In this document: one piece after another, positions 34,024-43,185 of the stretch
Numbering within the stretch: the first letter of the stretch is position 1
Layout: each line of letters starts with the position of its first letter
From: a bacterium
Lineage (GTDB): Bacteria > Actinomycetota > Acidimicrobiia > Spongiisociales > ZC4RG35
Assembly (NCBI GenBank): GCA_024638655.1
Contig: JAHEJW010000016.1
Coordinates: 1-52,745, forward strand
Direction: 5' to 3'
Length of the DNA stretch: 52,745 nt
Translations under genes and position numbers: made by a program
The notes under the pieces: model-generated
Seen by the model: the letters and a program-made list of their open reading frames with translations, nothing else
What the model was told of the DNA's origin: nothing
The model's database searches: none

Positions 34024-34848
34024 GAGGGCTTCGGCGACCCGGGCCGGGAGTGAAGCCTCTCCGGGTGGGGTGAAGCTCACGAGTATGTGGTCGGCGCCAA
34101 GGTCTTCGTAAGCGGCCACCCTGTCGATGGTCCGGGCTGTATCGCCCGAATAGCGGAACTGGACCGATACCTCGACCTGGTTTCGGTCCCTGCCGGCCTC
34201 TTCACAGGCCTCGTCGAGTCGGACGAGGCACGACTGAAACAGGTCTAGGTCGTTGGTGTAGTCGGGGAAGTTCCACTGATCTGCCCATCGCGCCGCCAGA
34301 GGGATAGTCCTCAACGGCCCGGTACCGCCGACCACGAACGGAGGGCGCGGCTTCTGGACCGGCTTGGGCTCGAAAACCGCGTCGACTAAGTGGTGATGAT
34401 TCCCATCGAAGGTGAAGCTCTCTTCGGTGAACAAGCCGTGCATCACCGCAAACGTCTCCTCCAACATGTCGAAGCGGGTGCCGACCGAAGGCAGCGGTAT
34501 GCCGAAGGCAGCGTGCTCTTGCTCGTGCCATCCGGTGCCAACCCCGATTTCGAGACGGCCCCCTGACATGTGATCGAGGGTGACTGCCTGTTTGGCCAGA
34601 ATCGCCGGGTGCCTGAAGGTGTTTGCGCTGACCATCGTGCCGAAGCGAATCCTGTTGGTGATAGCCGCCAGGCCAGCAAGGAGAGTCCAAGCCTCCATGA
34701 TGGGCTTCGAGGCGACCGACTTCGGCGGATATAGGTGATCGTTCAGCCACACCGCGTCCCAGAAGCCGGAGCGGTCTGCTTCCACCCATGCCTCCCGGAG
34801 CACACTCCACTCGACCTCCTGCGCCCAGATCTTGAATGAGTGTCTCAT
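34015..34848 (-). CDS. LLM-class F420/FMN-dependent oxidoreductase
   Basis: A 277-residue luciferase-like TIM-barrel protein. Typical stretches are WLNDHLYPP, FGTMVSANTFRHPAILAKQAVTLD (split motif), GRLEIGVGTGWHEQEH and PFVVGGTG. In actinobacteria such enzymes usually use coenzyme F420, elsewhere FMN. Start ATG 34848 (MRHSFKIWAQEVEW) follows AAGAAGAG; a longer frame to 34977 overlaps the upstream gene and is not used. Last gene of the 12-gene minus-strand operon. Confidence 0.87.
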   Translation of the reverse strand: MRHSFKIWAQEVEWSVLREAWVEADRSGFWDAVWLNDHLYPPKSVASKPIMEAWTLLAGLAAITNRIRFGTMVSANTFRHPAILAKQAVTLDHMSGGRLEIGVGTGWHEQEHAAFGIPLPSVGTRFDMLEETFAVMHGLFTEESFTFDGNHHHLVDAVFEPKPVQKPRPPFVVGGTGPLRTIPLAARWADQWNFPDYTNDLDLFQSCLVRLDEACEEAGRDRNQVEVSVQFRYSGDTARTIDRVAAYEDLGADHILVSFTPPGEASLPARVAEALSG

Positions 34849-34867
34849 CTCTTCTTGTTGAAGGTCT

Positions 34868-35770
34868 TCAGGCGAGTTTCTGATCGAGGTAGTCGACCAT
34901 GTGGGCGATGGCCTCTCTCTGGACGTCGTCCACCTCATAATCTCCGCTCTGGCCGCGCATGGGATAGATGTAGCCATGCAGGGGGTGGTCGTAGGACACC
35001 CATTCCACGTCCTTGCCGGCCTCCTCGAGGAGCTCGTAGTTGAGTCGGAAGATCCCCTGGAGCTCGTCGGTGTCTCGACCCATCACGAGGATTGGTGTGG
35101 AGATCCCGCCGATCCTGTCCCGCGCAGTGGTTTGATCGATCCGCCTCCTGACTTTGTCGGTTTCCCTCATCAGCATCGACTCGATGTTTCGCATCTGTGT
35201 CGTTTCGTCGACGAAGGCAGTCTCGTCTGGCATCAAGGCGAGATACTCGTGGGAGGCCGGTTCGCTGGCGATTGCACACGCCACACCGTGGTACTCGGAG
35301 GTGATCTTCATGACCATCTCGCCGCCATGGCTCATGCCGATCAACGCGATCCGCTGGGGGTCGACGATGGGAAGGGTCTTGAGATGTTCGATGATGGCGA
35401 TCTCGTCTTCGTACTCGAGCGGTGATCTGTTGAACAACTCCCTTCCCTGACGCATGTCACGGATGAGGGGCCCTCCGTTGTTGTACCCGAGCTCAACCTC
35501 GGTCCGATAGCGAAGCCAGGCGCATGCATAGCCGGCATCGATCAAACGGTCCATGATGTACCCGCGATTCGCACATGCGTCTCGAACCCAACTCATGCCT
35601 TCGCCGCCGTTTCCTGAGGCCAGGAGAACGACGGGGAATGGGCCCTCGCCGGGCGGTGTGCGCATGCCTATCGGTGCGTAGAGCCCGTCCCAGACCTCGA
35701 CATACATGAGGTCGACGTCGGAGCCTGCGATGTTCTCGGTGATGACGACTCTCTCGGGATCGGTTACCAC
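34868..35770 (-). CDS. Alpha/beta hydrolase (dienelactone-hydrolase / acyl-peptidase-like)
   Basis: A 300-residue hydrolase with oxyanion-hole region VVLLASGNGGEG, nucleophile Ser in IGMSHGGEM, Asp in VMGRDTDELQG and His in YDHPLHGY. There is no signal peptide. A hydrolytic step on an ester, lactone or C-C bond within the pathway is likely; substrate unknown. It is 11 bp downstream of the FAD oxidoreductase and 19 bp upstream of the LLM enzyme on the same strand. Confidence 0.85.
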   Translation of the reverse strand: MVTDPERVVITENIAGSDVDLMYVEVWDGLYAPIGMRTPPGEGPFPVVLLASGNGGEGMSWVRDACANRGYIMDRLIDAGYACAWLRYRTEVELGYNNGGPLIRDMRQGRELFNRSPLEYEDEIAIIEHLKTLPIVDPQRIALIGMSHGGEMVMKITSEYHGVACAIASEPASHEYLALMPDETAFVDETTQMRNIESMLMRETDKVRRRIDQTTARDRIGGISTPILVMGRDTDELQGIFRLNYELLEEAGKDVEWVSYDHPLHGYIYPMRGQSGDYEVDDVQREAIAHMVDYLDQKLA

Positions 35771-35781
35771 TAGCTATCTCC

Positions 35782-37362
35782 TCAGCTCATCCTCATAAAC
35801 TCGGACGGGTCCCTGCCCAGGTCCTCCAGCAGCACGATCGCAGCATTTCGGCCCGGCGCACCTGTGATCGAGCCGCCAGGGTGGGTTGTCCCCCCGGTTT
35901 GATAGAGCCCGGGTATAGGCATTCGGTGCTGGGCCCAGCCGGGCACCGGCCGTTGCGCGCCGGTGAATGCGATGCCGCGATCACCGCCATGAGGAGCTCC
36001 ATGCACCATGTGGGGGTTGTCTCTCTCGATGTCGAGGGGGGACTTGACGATCCGATCGGAGATGATGTCGTCGGTGAGATTTGGGGCAGATCGGCGCAGA
36101 TGGTCGAGCATGCGGGCCGCATGAGCGTCCTTGATCTCGTCCCATCGTTCTGGGCCACCGCCAGGGTCGTAGGCGTTGAAGCTGACGACCTTGACAGCGT
36201 GCCGCCCGTCGGGGCTCCGGCTCGGATCTGCGATTGTCGGGGTGGCGGCAAGCAGGAACGACGGCTCTCCGACGAACTCCCCTTCGGCCGCCTTTCGGGC
36301 GTGGATGGCCACATCGTCCAGCCAGCCGGTGACGCCTGCGGACACCGAAGAGCGGCCCCCGTCGTGGGTTTTGAAGACTGGCGGCTCGTCGGTGGCGTAG
36401 TAGGCGGCGAAGAAGGGGACTCCAACGTGATAGGTGTCCACGCCGTAGAGAAAGCTCTCCCCCCAGAGCTCCTTGGGCGCCATGTCGACCAGATGCTTGA
36501 CGTGGACGGTCGATACGACGGCCTCTCTTGCCCGATAGTCCTCGCCCGTGTCGGTCCGGAATCCGACACAGCGACCGTCCTCGACGATCAACTGGGTCAC
36601 CCGGGTATCGCAGTCGATCGTTGCTCCGTGATCTTCGAGATATGCGACCAGGGCGTCGATGAGTTTTCCAGAACCTCCTGACGGAATCGACCAGCTCCTC
36701 AACTGTCTCCCGGCGATGATCTGAATCGCCAGCAGACCGGTACCGGCTCCGTCGATGGGGACGGCGACCTGGGAGGCCATCCAACCCATGAACGCCCGGA
36801 CGTGTTCGTCTTCGTACTCGTGGCGGATCAGATCTCGGGCGCTGAGCATGCTCCGCCGGACCCAGGCGCTGCCCCTGGGATGTGTCATCAGGGCTTCTTT
36901 GGGATCGGGTCCGTAGCCAACCGGCCGGAAGCGGGCAGCGCCGATGAGCGACTTGACCTCGTCCCACTCGTCGAGGAGGCGTCCGTAGGTATCAGCGTCA
37001 CTTTCGGAGAAGCGGGCCAGCTCGCGTTGGGTCTTGGCCCGGTCCAGGTGCATCGTGATCGTCTCTCCGTCAGGCAGGGCAACGACTTCGACGGGATCGG
37101 GGTCTATGTAGGAAAGCCCATAGCGCTCGACGATCCCGAGCTCGTCGTCTCGAATGAGCGGATTCACCTGTATCAGGGTGTGCCCCGTCGAGCAGGTATC
37201 GACGGCCAATCCGCCCATCATCGACTCTGTGGTCGCTCCACCGCCCGGGACGGGTCTGGCGTCGACTATGGCACATTCGTAACCGGCACTCGTCAGGTAG
37301 GCGGCGGTGACCAGGCTGTTGTGCCCGGCGCCGGCGACCACGATGTCTGCTGTTCTGGTCAT
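35782..37362 (-). CDS. FAD-dependent oxidoreductase, phytoene-desaturase/amine-oxidase-like (COG1233 type)
   Basis: A 526-residue flavoprotein. The N-terminal dinucleotide motif is VVAGAGHNSLVTAAYL followed by PVPGGGATTES. The middle has GGSGKLIDALVAYLEDHGA, and the C-terminus has GLYQTGGTTHPGGSITGAPG, which closes the FAD site. It is not expected to make carotenoids here: no crtB or crtE is present and the context is catabolic. An oxidation of a C-C or C-N bond is likely. The stop overlaps nothing downstream; its own start overlaps the Gfo/Idh stop (ATGA). Confidence 0.87.
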   Translation of the reverse strand: MTRTADIVVAGAGHNSLVTAAYLTSAGYECAIVDARPVPGGGATTESMMGGLAVDTCSTGHTLIQVNPLIRDDELGIVERYGLSYIDPDPVEVVALPDGETITMHLDRAKTQRELARFSESDADTYGRLLDEWDEVKSLIGAARFRPVGYGPDPKEALMTHPRGSAWVRRSMLSARDLIRHEYEDEHVRAFMGWMASQVAVPIDGAGTGLLAIQIIAGRQLRSWSIPSGGSGKLIDALVAYLEDHGATIDCDTRVTQLIVEDGRCVGFRTDTGEDYRAREAVVSTVHVKHLVDMAPKELWGESFLYGVDTYHVGVPFFAAYYATDEPPVFKTHDGGRSSVSAGVTGWLDDVAIHARKAAEGEFVGEPSFLLAATPTIADPSRSPDGRHAVKVVSFNAYDPGGGPERWDEIKDAHAARMLDHLRRSAPNLTDDIISDRIVKSPLDIERDNPHMVHGAPHGGDRGIAFTGAQRPVPGWAQHRMPIPGLYQTGGTTHPGGSITGAPGRNAAIVLLEDLGRDPSEFMRMS

Positions 37363-38435
37363 TCGCCTGCTCCGGCGCTCGGTTGGACTCCGACCGCATC
37401 GAGATACGGGGCCACCTCCACGGCCGCCCCACCGCGACGGTCCGACTCGATGGCCGTATGCACGATGGCGAGTGCCCTGATGGCGTCGTCCACTTGAACT
37501 TCGACAGTTGCCCTCCCAATGGCCGCCAGGGCGAACTCCTCGAGTTGCTCACGGAACATGTCGGTCGGCGGGAGCTCGACCGGAGCACGCTCTTGTTCCC
37601 CGTAGGCCTGAGAGACGAGGGTCGAGTACTTGTCCGCCTCGTGTGATTCGTCCCAGTGGGTGAAGTCGAGGTCGTAGATGAGATTCTGCTTGGTTCCCTG
37701 GAGCCGGATCTGATAGATGCCGGGCGACGCCCAGCCACATCCCAGATAGCCGAGGGCGCCGGACTCGAACTCGAGGATCGTCATGGTGGCGTCGGGGACC
37801 TCGGCTTTGGTGAAGATCTTGCGCGTTTGGGCCGAGACGGTCGCAACCGGTCCCAATAGGTACTGGAGGTTGTCGGCATGATGTACACCGAGCTGGATGA
37901 GGGGTCCGCCAGGTGTCTTTGACAGATACCACCGCCAGGTGTCCGGTGTCAGCTCTAGGCCCCTTTCGTTCGAGAAGTTCGCCTCGATCATCGACACACC
38001 GCCGACGCGACCCTCATCGATCCATTTCTTCATCGTCCGGCACCCCGAAAGCCGCCGGGCACTGTGGCCCACCGCAAACACGCCGCCGGTTCGCTCAACG
38101 GCCGCTTTCACTGATAATGCGTCTTCAAGGGTCTGCGCGATCGGCTTGTCCGTGTACACGGCCTTTCCAGCATCGAGAGCCTGGGTGATCAACTGACGGT
38201 GAGTGTCATTTGGTGTTGTGATGACCACTCCGTCGATCTCGGGATCAGCCAGCAGCTCGTCATATGAGCCGGCGGAGCGAGGGATGGAGAATTCGTCCTG
38301 GAACGCCCGGCGACTCTCTCGAGAACGCGAATAACACGAATAGAGGTCGATCAGGTCGCCTCGGCGGGCTGCTCTGGCCAGCACGCGCGCCCAGCGGCCC
38401 AATCCGACTGGAGCGAGTCTCACCTTTTCGGTCAA
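37359..38435 (-). CDS. Gfo/Idh/MocA-family oxidoreductase
   Basis: A 358-residue NAD(P)-dependent dehydrogenase with an N-terminal Rossmann fold (VGLGRWARVLARAARRG), TTPNDTH, the family's EKP motif present as DKP (YTDKPIAQT), and a C-terminal alpha/beta domain with a His (LGVHHADNL) at the usual catalytic place. Family members act on sugars, inositols, sugar acids or biliverdin. Overlaps both neighbours by 4 bp, so it is tightly coupled inside the operon. Confidence 0.88.
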   Translation of the reverse strand: MTEKVRLAPVGLGRWARVLARAARRGDLIDLYSCYSRSRESRRAFQDEFSIPRSAGSYDELLADPEIDGVVITTPNDTHRQLITQALDAGKAVYTDKPIAQTLEDALSVKAAVERTGGVFAVGHSARRLSGCRTMKKWIDEGRVGGVSMIEANFSNERGLELTPDTWRWYLSKTPGGPLIQLGVHHADNLQYLLGPVATVSAQTRKIFTKAEVPDATMTILEFESGALGYLGCGWASPGIYQIRLQGTKQNLIYDLDFTHWDESHEADKYSTLVSQAYGEQERAPVELPPTDMFREQLEEFALAAIGRATVEVQVDDAIRALAIVHTAIESDRRGGAAVEVAPYLDAVGVQPSAGAGE

Positions 38436-38812
38436 TTGGGCTCCCCCGGGCTTGGTAGCTCTACTTCGGTCTCTTCGATGTTCTGTCCCAGGTCGCCATG
38501 GGGGAAGAAACAGACCAGTCGCATCGTCGATCCATCCAGTGGGACCGTCGCATGGATGGCTCCGGACGGCACATGGATCACGTCTCCCGGCCCGACTTCC
38601 TCGAACTCACCGTCGATCCACGCAAGGCCCTCCCCGGATTCGACATAGATGATCTCGTCCGAGAATGGGTGGCGGTGGGCGGTCCGCCGGTCACTCGACT
38701 CCAATTCGACCAGCCGGACACTCATTGACAGCGAGCCTTCCGGCAGAGGATCGGCCGATCGCCGGCCCGGAAGCTGCCGATAGACATGGTCAGCGGCCTT
38801 CGACACAGTCAT
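38432..38812 (-). CDS. Cupin-domain protein
   Basis: A 126-residue single-cupin protein with motif 1 THRHPFSDEIIYVESGEG (His, His and Glu ligands) and motif 2 PSGAIHATVP. A metal-dependent isomerase, dioxygenase or a ligand-binding partner are all possible. ATG 38812 sits in an ATGA overlap with the creatininase gene; a longer reading to 38929 falls inside that gene and is rejected. Confidence 0.85.
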   Translation of the reverse strand: MTVSKAADHVYRQLPGRRSADPLPEGSLSMSVRLVELESSDRRTAHRHPFSDEIIYVESGEGLAWIDGEFEEVGPGDVIHVPSGAIHATVPLDGSTMRLVCFFPHGDLGQNIEETEVELPSPGEPN

Positions 38813-39570
38813 CGGGTGTCTTCCCTGAGGTCGAATATGGCCTTTACCGCCTTGGCGATTTCCGCGGCAACCGTCCCGGCGAACGTGGAAGAGCGTTCTG
38901 CGTTCGCCCATTGCGGATTCCCGTACCAACCCTGGGGGTCGATCTCGGTCACGTCCGTTATGTAGCCGTGCGTTTCGCGTCCACGGCGCATCTCGTCGAG
39001 GGCACTGGCCTTTTCCGATCTCGTTGGGTCACCGGAACGCTCCAGATGAACTAGGTCGGGATCGGCAGCCATGACCGCCATCGTCTCTATGCCACCACCA
39101 TGGGTCAGCTCCCCGCCTTCCGTTGCATAGAGGCGTTGCGCCACATAGCAGGCCTGGGAGGTCACCACATAGACACCTTGATACCGGTCCTGGATATCGG
39201 TGGCAACCGCGTCGAGGGAGGCGATGTTGCCCTCGTGCCAGTTGACGAAGACCAGGCGTCTGACACCCATCCCGATCACCTCTTCGCAAATGTCGATGAG
39301 AAGCGACTCGAATGTCGAGCGGGAGAGATCGACGGTTCCCGGGTGGCCCGCATGTATAGGGGTCACGCCGTACGGTCCGAACGGCACGATCAGAGCATCG
39401 AGCTCATCGGCGAGGGCGTCGGCCACCAGGCTCGCTGCGATCGTGTCGGTTCCGTTGGGTAGGTGCGGACCGTGCTGTTCGACGCTACCGAACGGGATCA
39501 CTGCAATCGGGTTCCGCTCGATCTGATCCGTGACTTCAGGGCTTGTCATCGCGCTGAGCAAGCGAGTCAT
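38809..39570 (-). CDS. Creatininase-family amidohydrolase
   Basis: A 253-residue product with all creatininase-fold metal motifs: GSVEQHGPHLP (His, Asp pair continues NGTD), FVNWHEGN and THGGGIET. Members hydrolyse cyclic or formyl amides (creatinine, formamidopyrimidines in flavin/F420 synthesis, mycofactocin peptides). In this operon ring opening of a lactam-like intermediate is a reasonable guess. Start ATG 39570 overlaps the upstream hydroxyacid dehydrogenase stop. Confidence 0.9.
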   Translation of the reverse strand: MTRLLSAMTSPEVTDQIERNPIAVIPFGSVEQHGPHLPNGTDTIAASLVADALADELDALIVPFGPYGVTPIHAGHPGTVDLSRSTFESLLIDICEEVIGMGVRRLVFVNWHEGNIASLDAVATDIQDRYQGVYVVTSQACYVAQRLYATEGGELTHGGGIETMAVMAADPDLVHLERSGDPTRSEKASALDEMRRGRETHGYITDVTEIDPQGWYGNPQWANAERSSTFAGTVAAEIAKAVKAIFDLREDTR

Positions 39571-40538
39571 GGCTTCACCCCTTCAGGGCTGACGACGGCC
39601 CTATCCGGCCGTCTTCCAGCCAGCATGATGCGAGCCTGGCGCGCGGCCTTCATTCGGAGCTCACGCTCCGTCTCCACGCTGTACCAGGCCATATGTGGTG
39701 TGAAGATCAGCCGGTCGCGAACCGCATCGAAGACCCCCAGGTCGGGGGGCTCGCTTTCGAAGACATCGAGGGCCGCGATCCGCGGCGCTCCACCGGCCAG
39801 GGCCCGTGCCAATGCAGGTGCATCGATGAGTGAGCCGCGCGCCGTGTTGACCAGGATGGCGTCTGGTCTCATGAGTTCGAGTTCACGACTCGAGATGAGG
39901 TGGGACTCCCCATTCCGATCTGGGGGTGCATGGAGAGTCACCAGATGGGATGACTCGAGCAGGGCGTCCAAGTCGGACATTTCTACGCCGGGATCTTCGA
40001 CATCGGTGTACGGGTCGTGAGCCAGCACTCGCTCGAATCCGAGGACCTTCAGGAGCCCTGCCACACGACGTCCGATCCGACCGTATCCAATCACGCCTGC
40101 GGTCATTGAATCCGGCATGTGAATCGGCGCCAGCGGCTCGATGCCCCAACTCCCCGATCGCACCAAGGAGTCTGCGTAGAGAAGCCGTCGTAGGGCGGCC
40201 AGAGACAGTGCAATCGTGTGGAGCGCCACTGCGTCGGTCCCATAGTCGGGAACGTTGAGCACCCAAATGCCTGCCGAACCCGCTGCCTCGAGGTCGATCG
40301 AGTCGACACCTATCCCCGCCCTGATGATGGCCCGGCAGTGGTCGAGCCGACCAATCACCTCGGGGGTGAATCGGGGGGAAGATCCGGCGATGATCACCGA
40401 GGCGCCCCGCGCGGTTTCGATGATGCTCTCTGGATCGGCTCCGTCGCCCCGCACGATGATGACTTCGGATCCAAGGATGTCCCGCTCTATGGAGAGGTCC
40501 GGATAACGGGTCCCGAGAACTGCGACCGTTGTCTGCAT
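39567..40538 (-). CDS. D-isomer specific 2-hydroxyacid dehydrogenase
   Basis: A 323-residue NAD-dependent dehydrogenase: cofactor motif GVIGYGRIGRRVA, catalytic Arg in VNTARGSLID, Glu in VFESEPP, and His in FTPHMAWYS. It reduces 2-oxoacids to D-2-hydroxyacids or the reverse. It is 11 bp downstream of the second ABC ATPase gene. Substrate unknown; a phosphoglycerate dehydrogenase role is unlikely because it lacks the C-terminal ACT region. Confidence 0.9.
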   Translation of the reverse strand: MQTTVAVLGTRYPDLSIERDILGSEVIIVRGDGADPESIIETARGASVIIAGSSPRFTPEVIGRLDHCRAIIRAGIGVDSIDLEAAGSAGIWVLNVPDYGTDAVALHTIALSLAALRRLLYADSLVRSGSWGIEPLAPIHMPDSMTAGVIGYGRIGRRVAGLLKVLGFERVLAHDPYTDVEDPGVEMSDLDALLESSHLVTLHAPPDRNGESHLISSRELELMRPDAILVNTARGSLIDAPALARALAGGAPRIAALDVFESEPPDLGVFDAVRDRLIFTPHMAWYSVETERELRMKAARQARIMLAGRRPDRAVVSPEGVKP

Positions 40539-40549
40539 CCGACGCTCAC

Positions 40550-41854
40550 TCAGTTCGAGCCGAAGTCTTCGAGCACACAGGCGGCCTCATGATCGGTCCC
40601 ACGACTCGTCAGCTCCACTTCGGGCACGGGGTTGAAGCGGATGGCGACGGTGCGGCCCTCGACGGTCATGTCCTCGAGCGCATCCCTCATCGGCTCGGGA
40701 GCTTCGTTCTGGAAGGTGGACACCAGTGTTCGAGCCGCTTGCTCACTCTCAAACCGAAGCTCGGCGTCGAACGGGCTTCGACGTTCCACATCCTCGAGAC
40801 GGTCGAACAGGCCGGGAGTCTCCTCGAGGCGAAGGACAACGTCGTCTATCTCCCATCCGCAGACTCGAGTCGCGTACACACACCGTGTGTGGAACCTGCA
40901 GCCCTGTGGCGGGCGGGCAGGATCCGGGACTGATCCTTCGAGCCCTTGGAAACCGTCCTCATCTCCGTCCGCATCAAGATCGGGGCTAGCCCGGAGGAGC
41001 GCTTCGGTATACGGATGACGGGGAGCAGCGAACAGATCATCGGTAGGCGCCCTCTCGGAGACTCGCCCCAGGTACATCACCACTATCTGATCGGCCATAT
41101 GGCGGACCACCGATAGGTCGTGGGTGATGAACAGGTAGGTCAAGCCGCGATCGGCCTGGAGATCATGCAGCAGATTGAGGATCTGTGCCTGCACCGAGAC
41201 GTCCAGTGCACTGCTCGGCTCGTCCAGGACCACGAGGCCGGGGTCCAATGCCAGTGCTCGCGCTATCGAGATTCGCTGCCTCTGACCGCCCGAGAACTGG
41301 TGCGGGTAACGGTAGAGGTGCTGACGACCGAGCCCCACCTGTTCGAGGAGCTCTACCACTCGTTCGACCAGGGCGGTGCCAGAAGCCTCGCGATGAACGC
41401 GGAGTGGCCGCCCCACGATGTCCTTGACGAGCTGTCTGGGGTTCAACGAAGCGAACGAGTCTTGAAAGACCATCTGCGTGTTGCGGCGGAAGCGGCGCCA
41501 GGCATCACCTTTCAGGAGGTCGACCCGGTGCTCATCGTCGAATTCCGCCCGTTCGGCATCGCTGGCCATCAAACGGTCGAGCTCGATCTTCTCCTGCGGG
41601 CCGAGGTCGAAGTAGACGCCACCGGCAGTCGGCTCGCTCAGCCCGGCCACGAGGCGTCCCAAGGTGGTTTTCCCGCAACCACTCTCACCAACGAGACCCA
41701 GTGTCTGGCCTTTCTCGATGTCGAAGCTCACCTCGTCCACCGCCTGGACGTGCCCGGTCACGCGCTGAAGGGCACCCTCCTTGATCGGGAAGTGCTTCTT
41801 GAGGCCTCGCACCGCGATGAGCGTGCGCGTGTCGGCTTCCACGGCAGTGGTCAC
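40550..41854 (-). CDS. Oligopeptide-type ABC transporter ATPase (OppF/DppF-like), extended
   Basis: A 434-residue ATPase with Walker A GESGCGKT, Q-loop VFQDSFASLNPRQ, signature FSGGQRQR and Walker B LVVLDEPSSALD. It contains an acidic insertion of about 40 residues between Walker A and the Q-loop (around IELDRLMASDAERAEFDDE). The C-terminal tail after the oligopeptide-transporter Cys motif (RFHTRCVYATRVCG) is about 100 residues longer than usual. It works with the OppD-like ATPase, two permeases and the binding lipoprotein. Start overlaps the upstream gene by 4 bp. Confidence 0.9.
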   Translation of the reverse strand: MTTAVEADTRTLIAVRGLKKHFPIKEGALQRVTGHVQAVDEVSFDIEKGQTLGLVGESGCGKTTLGRLVAGLSEPTAGGVYFDLGPQEKIELDRLMASDAERAEFDDEHRVDLLKGDAWRRFRRNTQMVFQDSFASLNPRQLVKDIVGRPLRVHREASGTALVERVVELLEQVGLGRQHLYRYPHQFSGGQRQRISIARALALDPGLVVLDEPSSALDVSVQAQILNLLHDLQADRGLTYLFITHDLSVVRHMADQIVVMYLGRVSERAPTDDLFAAPRHPYTEALLRASPDLDADGDEDGFQGLEGSVPDPARPPQGCRFHTRCVYATRVCGWEIDDVVLRLEETPGLFDRLEDVERRSPFDAELRFESEQAARTLVSTFQNEAPEPMRDALEDMTVEGRTVAIRFNPVPEVELTSRGTDHEAACVLEDFGSN

Positions 41855-43185
41855 AGAAGCCTCCCGTCAGGTCTTGGGAGTTGCTCGGTAGGAACCGTTG
41901 CGGGCGGATTGTGGATGAAACATGCCACGAGTCGATCCTCTCCTATCGGTTCGAGCACCGGGTCATGCGTGGTGCACACCGGTGCCGTGTGGGGGCATCT
42001 GCCGGCGAACCTGCAAGCGGACTCGGGCTCGATCAGTTCGGGCACTGTCCCTTCGATCGCCTCCAACCTCCCGCGTTCTCGGTTGGTGGAAGGGATCGCC
42101 TCGATGAGACCCTGGGTGTAAGGGTGCTCGGGGTCGTGGAATATCTGATCGGAGTCGCCGACTTCGACGATCTGACCCGCGTACATCACGGCAGTGCGGT
42201 CGCAAACGCGTTTGACGAGGGAGAGGTCGTGGCTGATGTAGAGGACGGCTGTTCGGTAACGCTCCTGTAGCTGACTGATCAGCTCGATGATCCTCGCTTG
42301 GACCGTGACATCCAATGCGGTCGTGGGCTCGTCGGCGATCAGGAGGTCTGGGTTGCAGGCCAGGGCTTGGGCGATCATCACCCGTTGCTTCATTCCACCA
42401 GAGAGCTCGTGGGGAAAACGATCCATCACTGACATCGGGTTGGGGATCTGCGTCTCGGCCAGCGCCGCGGCGACCATGCCGTCGGCTGCGGAAGCCAGCG
42501 CCACACGTCTGTCCCGGAGCGGTGGGATCGCGAGAGCGAGGTTCTCGACGCCACGGGAGCGCATGTTCGCCTTCCGTCTGATCATCCGTCCTGTAACGGA
42601 CTGGGTGTCGGGATCGATGCCGGCGGCATCCAGCAACTCGGCCGATCTGTGTGTGAAGAAGACCTCCCCGAGTTGGTCCCGAACCGACAGTGCCGGATTC
42701 AAAGCTTTGCCGGGGTCCTGAAAGATCATTGCGATTCGGTCGCCTCGAATGTCACGCAGCTGTTGATCTGGGAGGTCGAGGAGGTCGATGGTTTCCAAAC
42801 CGGTTTGGTCGCAGTGTTGGCAACCTTCCCCTGAGCAGGCTGGGCAGGGCGATGACACCCGGCCGGTCCGATCACAGGCCGAACAGCCTTCGCCCAGGCA
42901 GTCGGGACAGGGATTGCGTGGTCGAAACAAGATCGAGCCGGACACCGGTATCCCGGGCGGCATTGGCACCAACTGGAGGAAAGAGCGGGCGGTGACGCTC
43001 TTCCCGCACCCGGTCTCGCCAACCAAACCCAGCGTCTCGCCGTTCCTGATGTCGAAGTTCACCCCGTCCACGGCATGGACGATCCCCGCTTTGGTCCTGA
43101 AGTGAACTCTGAGGTCGCGCACGCTCGCTATGACGGATGCGGCGGGTGCTGCCGTTGGTGTCGGTTCGACCGCGGCGGAGGTCAC
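41851..43185 (-). CDS. Oligopeptide-type ABC transporter ATPase (OppD/DppD-like) with Cys-rich zinc-knuckle insertion
   Basis: A 444-residue ATPase: Walker A GETGCGKS (56-63), Q-loop [11 protein letters not shown], signature LSGGMKQR, Walker [13 protein letters not shown], and the C-terminal Cys motif [14 protein letters not shown]. Between Walker A and the Q-loop it carries four CxxC pairs (residues 93-96, 101-104, 114-117, 122-125) in two near-identical units of the form PCPxCxGEGCxxCDxTG. This spacing is that of DnaJ-type zinc modules. Its role in a transporter ATPase is unknown. A second insertion of about 50 residues precedes the signature. Both ends overlap neighbours by 4 bp. Confidence 0.9.
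   Translation of the reverse strand: MTSAAVEPTPTAAPAASVIASVRDLRVHFRTKAGIVHAVDGVNFDIRNGETLGLVGETGCGKSVTARSFLQLVPMPPGIPVSGSILFRPRNPCPDCLGEGCSACDRTGRVSSPCPACSGEGCQHCDQTGLETIDLLDLPDQQLRDIRGDRIAMIFQDPGKALNPALSVRDQLGEVFFTHRSAELLDAAGIDPDTQSVTGRMIRRKANMRSRGVENLALAIPPLRDRRVALASAADGMVAAALAETQIPNPMSVMDRFPHELSGGMKQRVMIAQALACNPDLLIADEPTTALDVTVQARIIELISQLQERYRTAVLYISHDLSLVKRVCDRTAVMYAGQIVEVGDSDQIFHDPEHPYTQGLIEAIPSTNRERGRLEAIEGTVPELIEPESACRFAGRCPHTAPVCTTHDPVLEPIGEDRLVACFIHNPPATVPTEQLPRPDGRLL

Noticed and set aside
35782-37362. Carotenoid biosynthesis (phytoene desaturase) assignment
   Set aside because: No phytoene synthase or prenyl synthase nearby and the operon is a transporter-enzyme catabolic unit; the fold is shared by many FAD oxidases.
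40205-40222. TGCAATCG half-site inside the hydroxyacid dehydrogenase gene
   Set aside because: Only one half of the LacI dyad, in coding sequence; similar half-sites occur at 945, 8281 and 35270 by chance.
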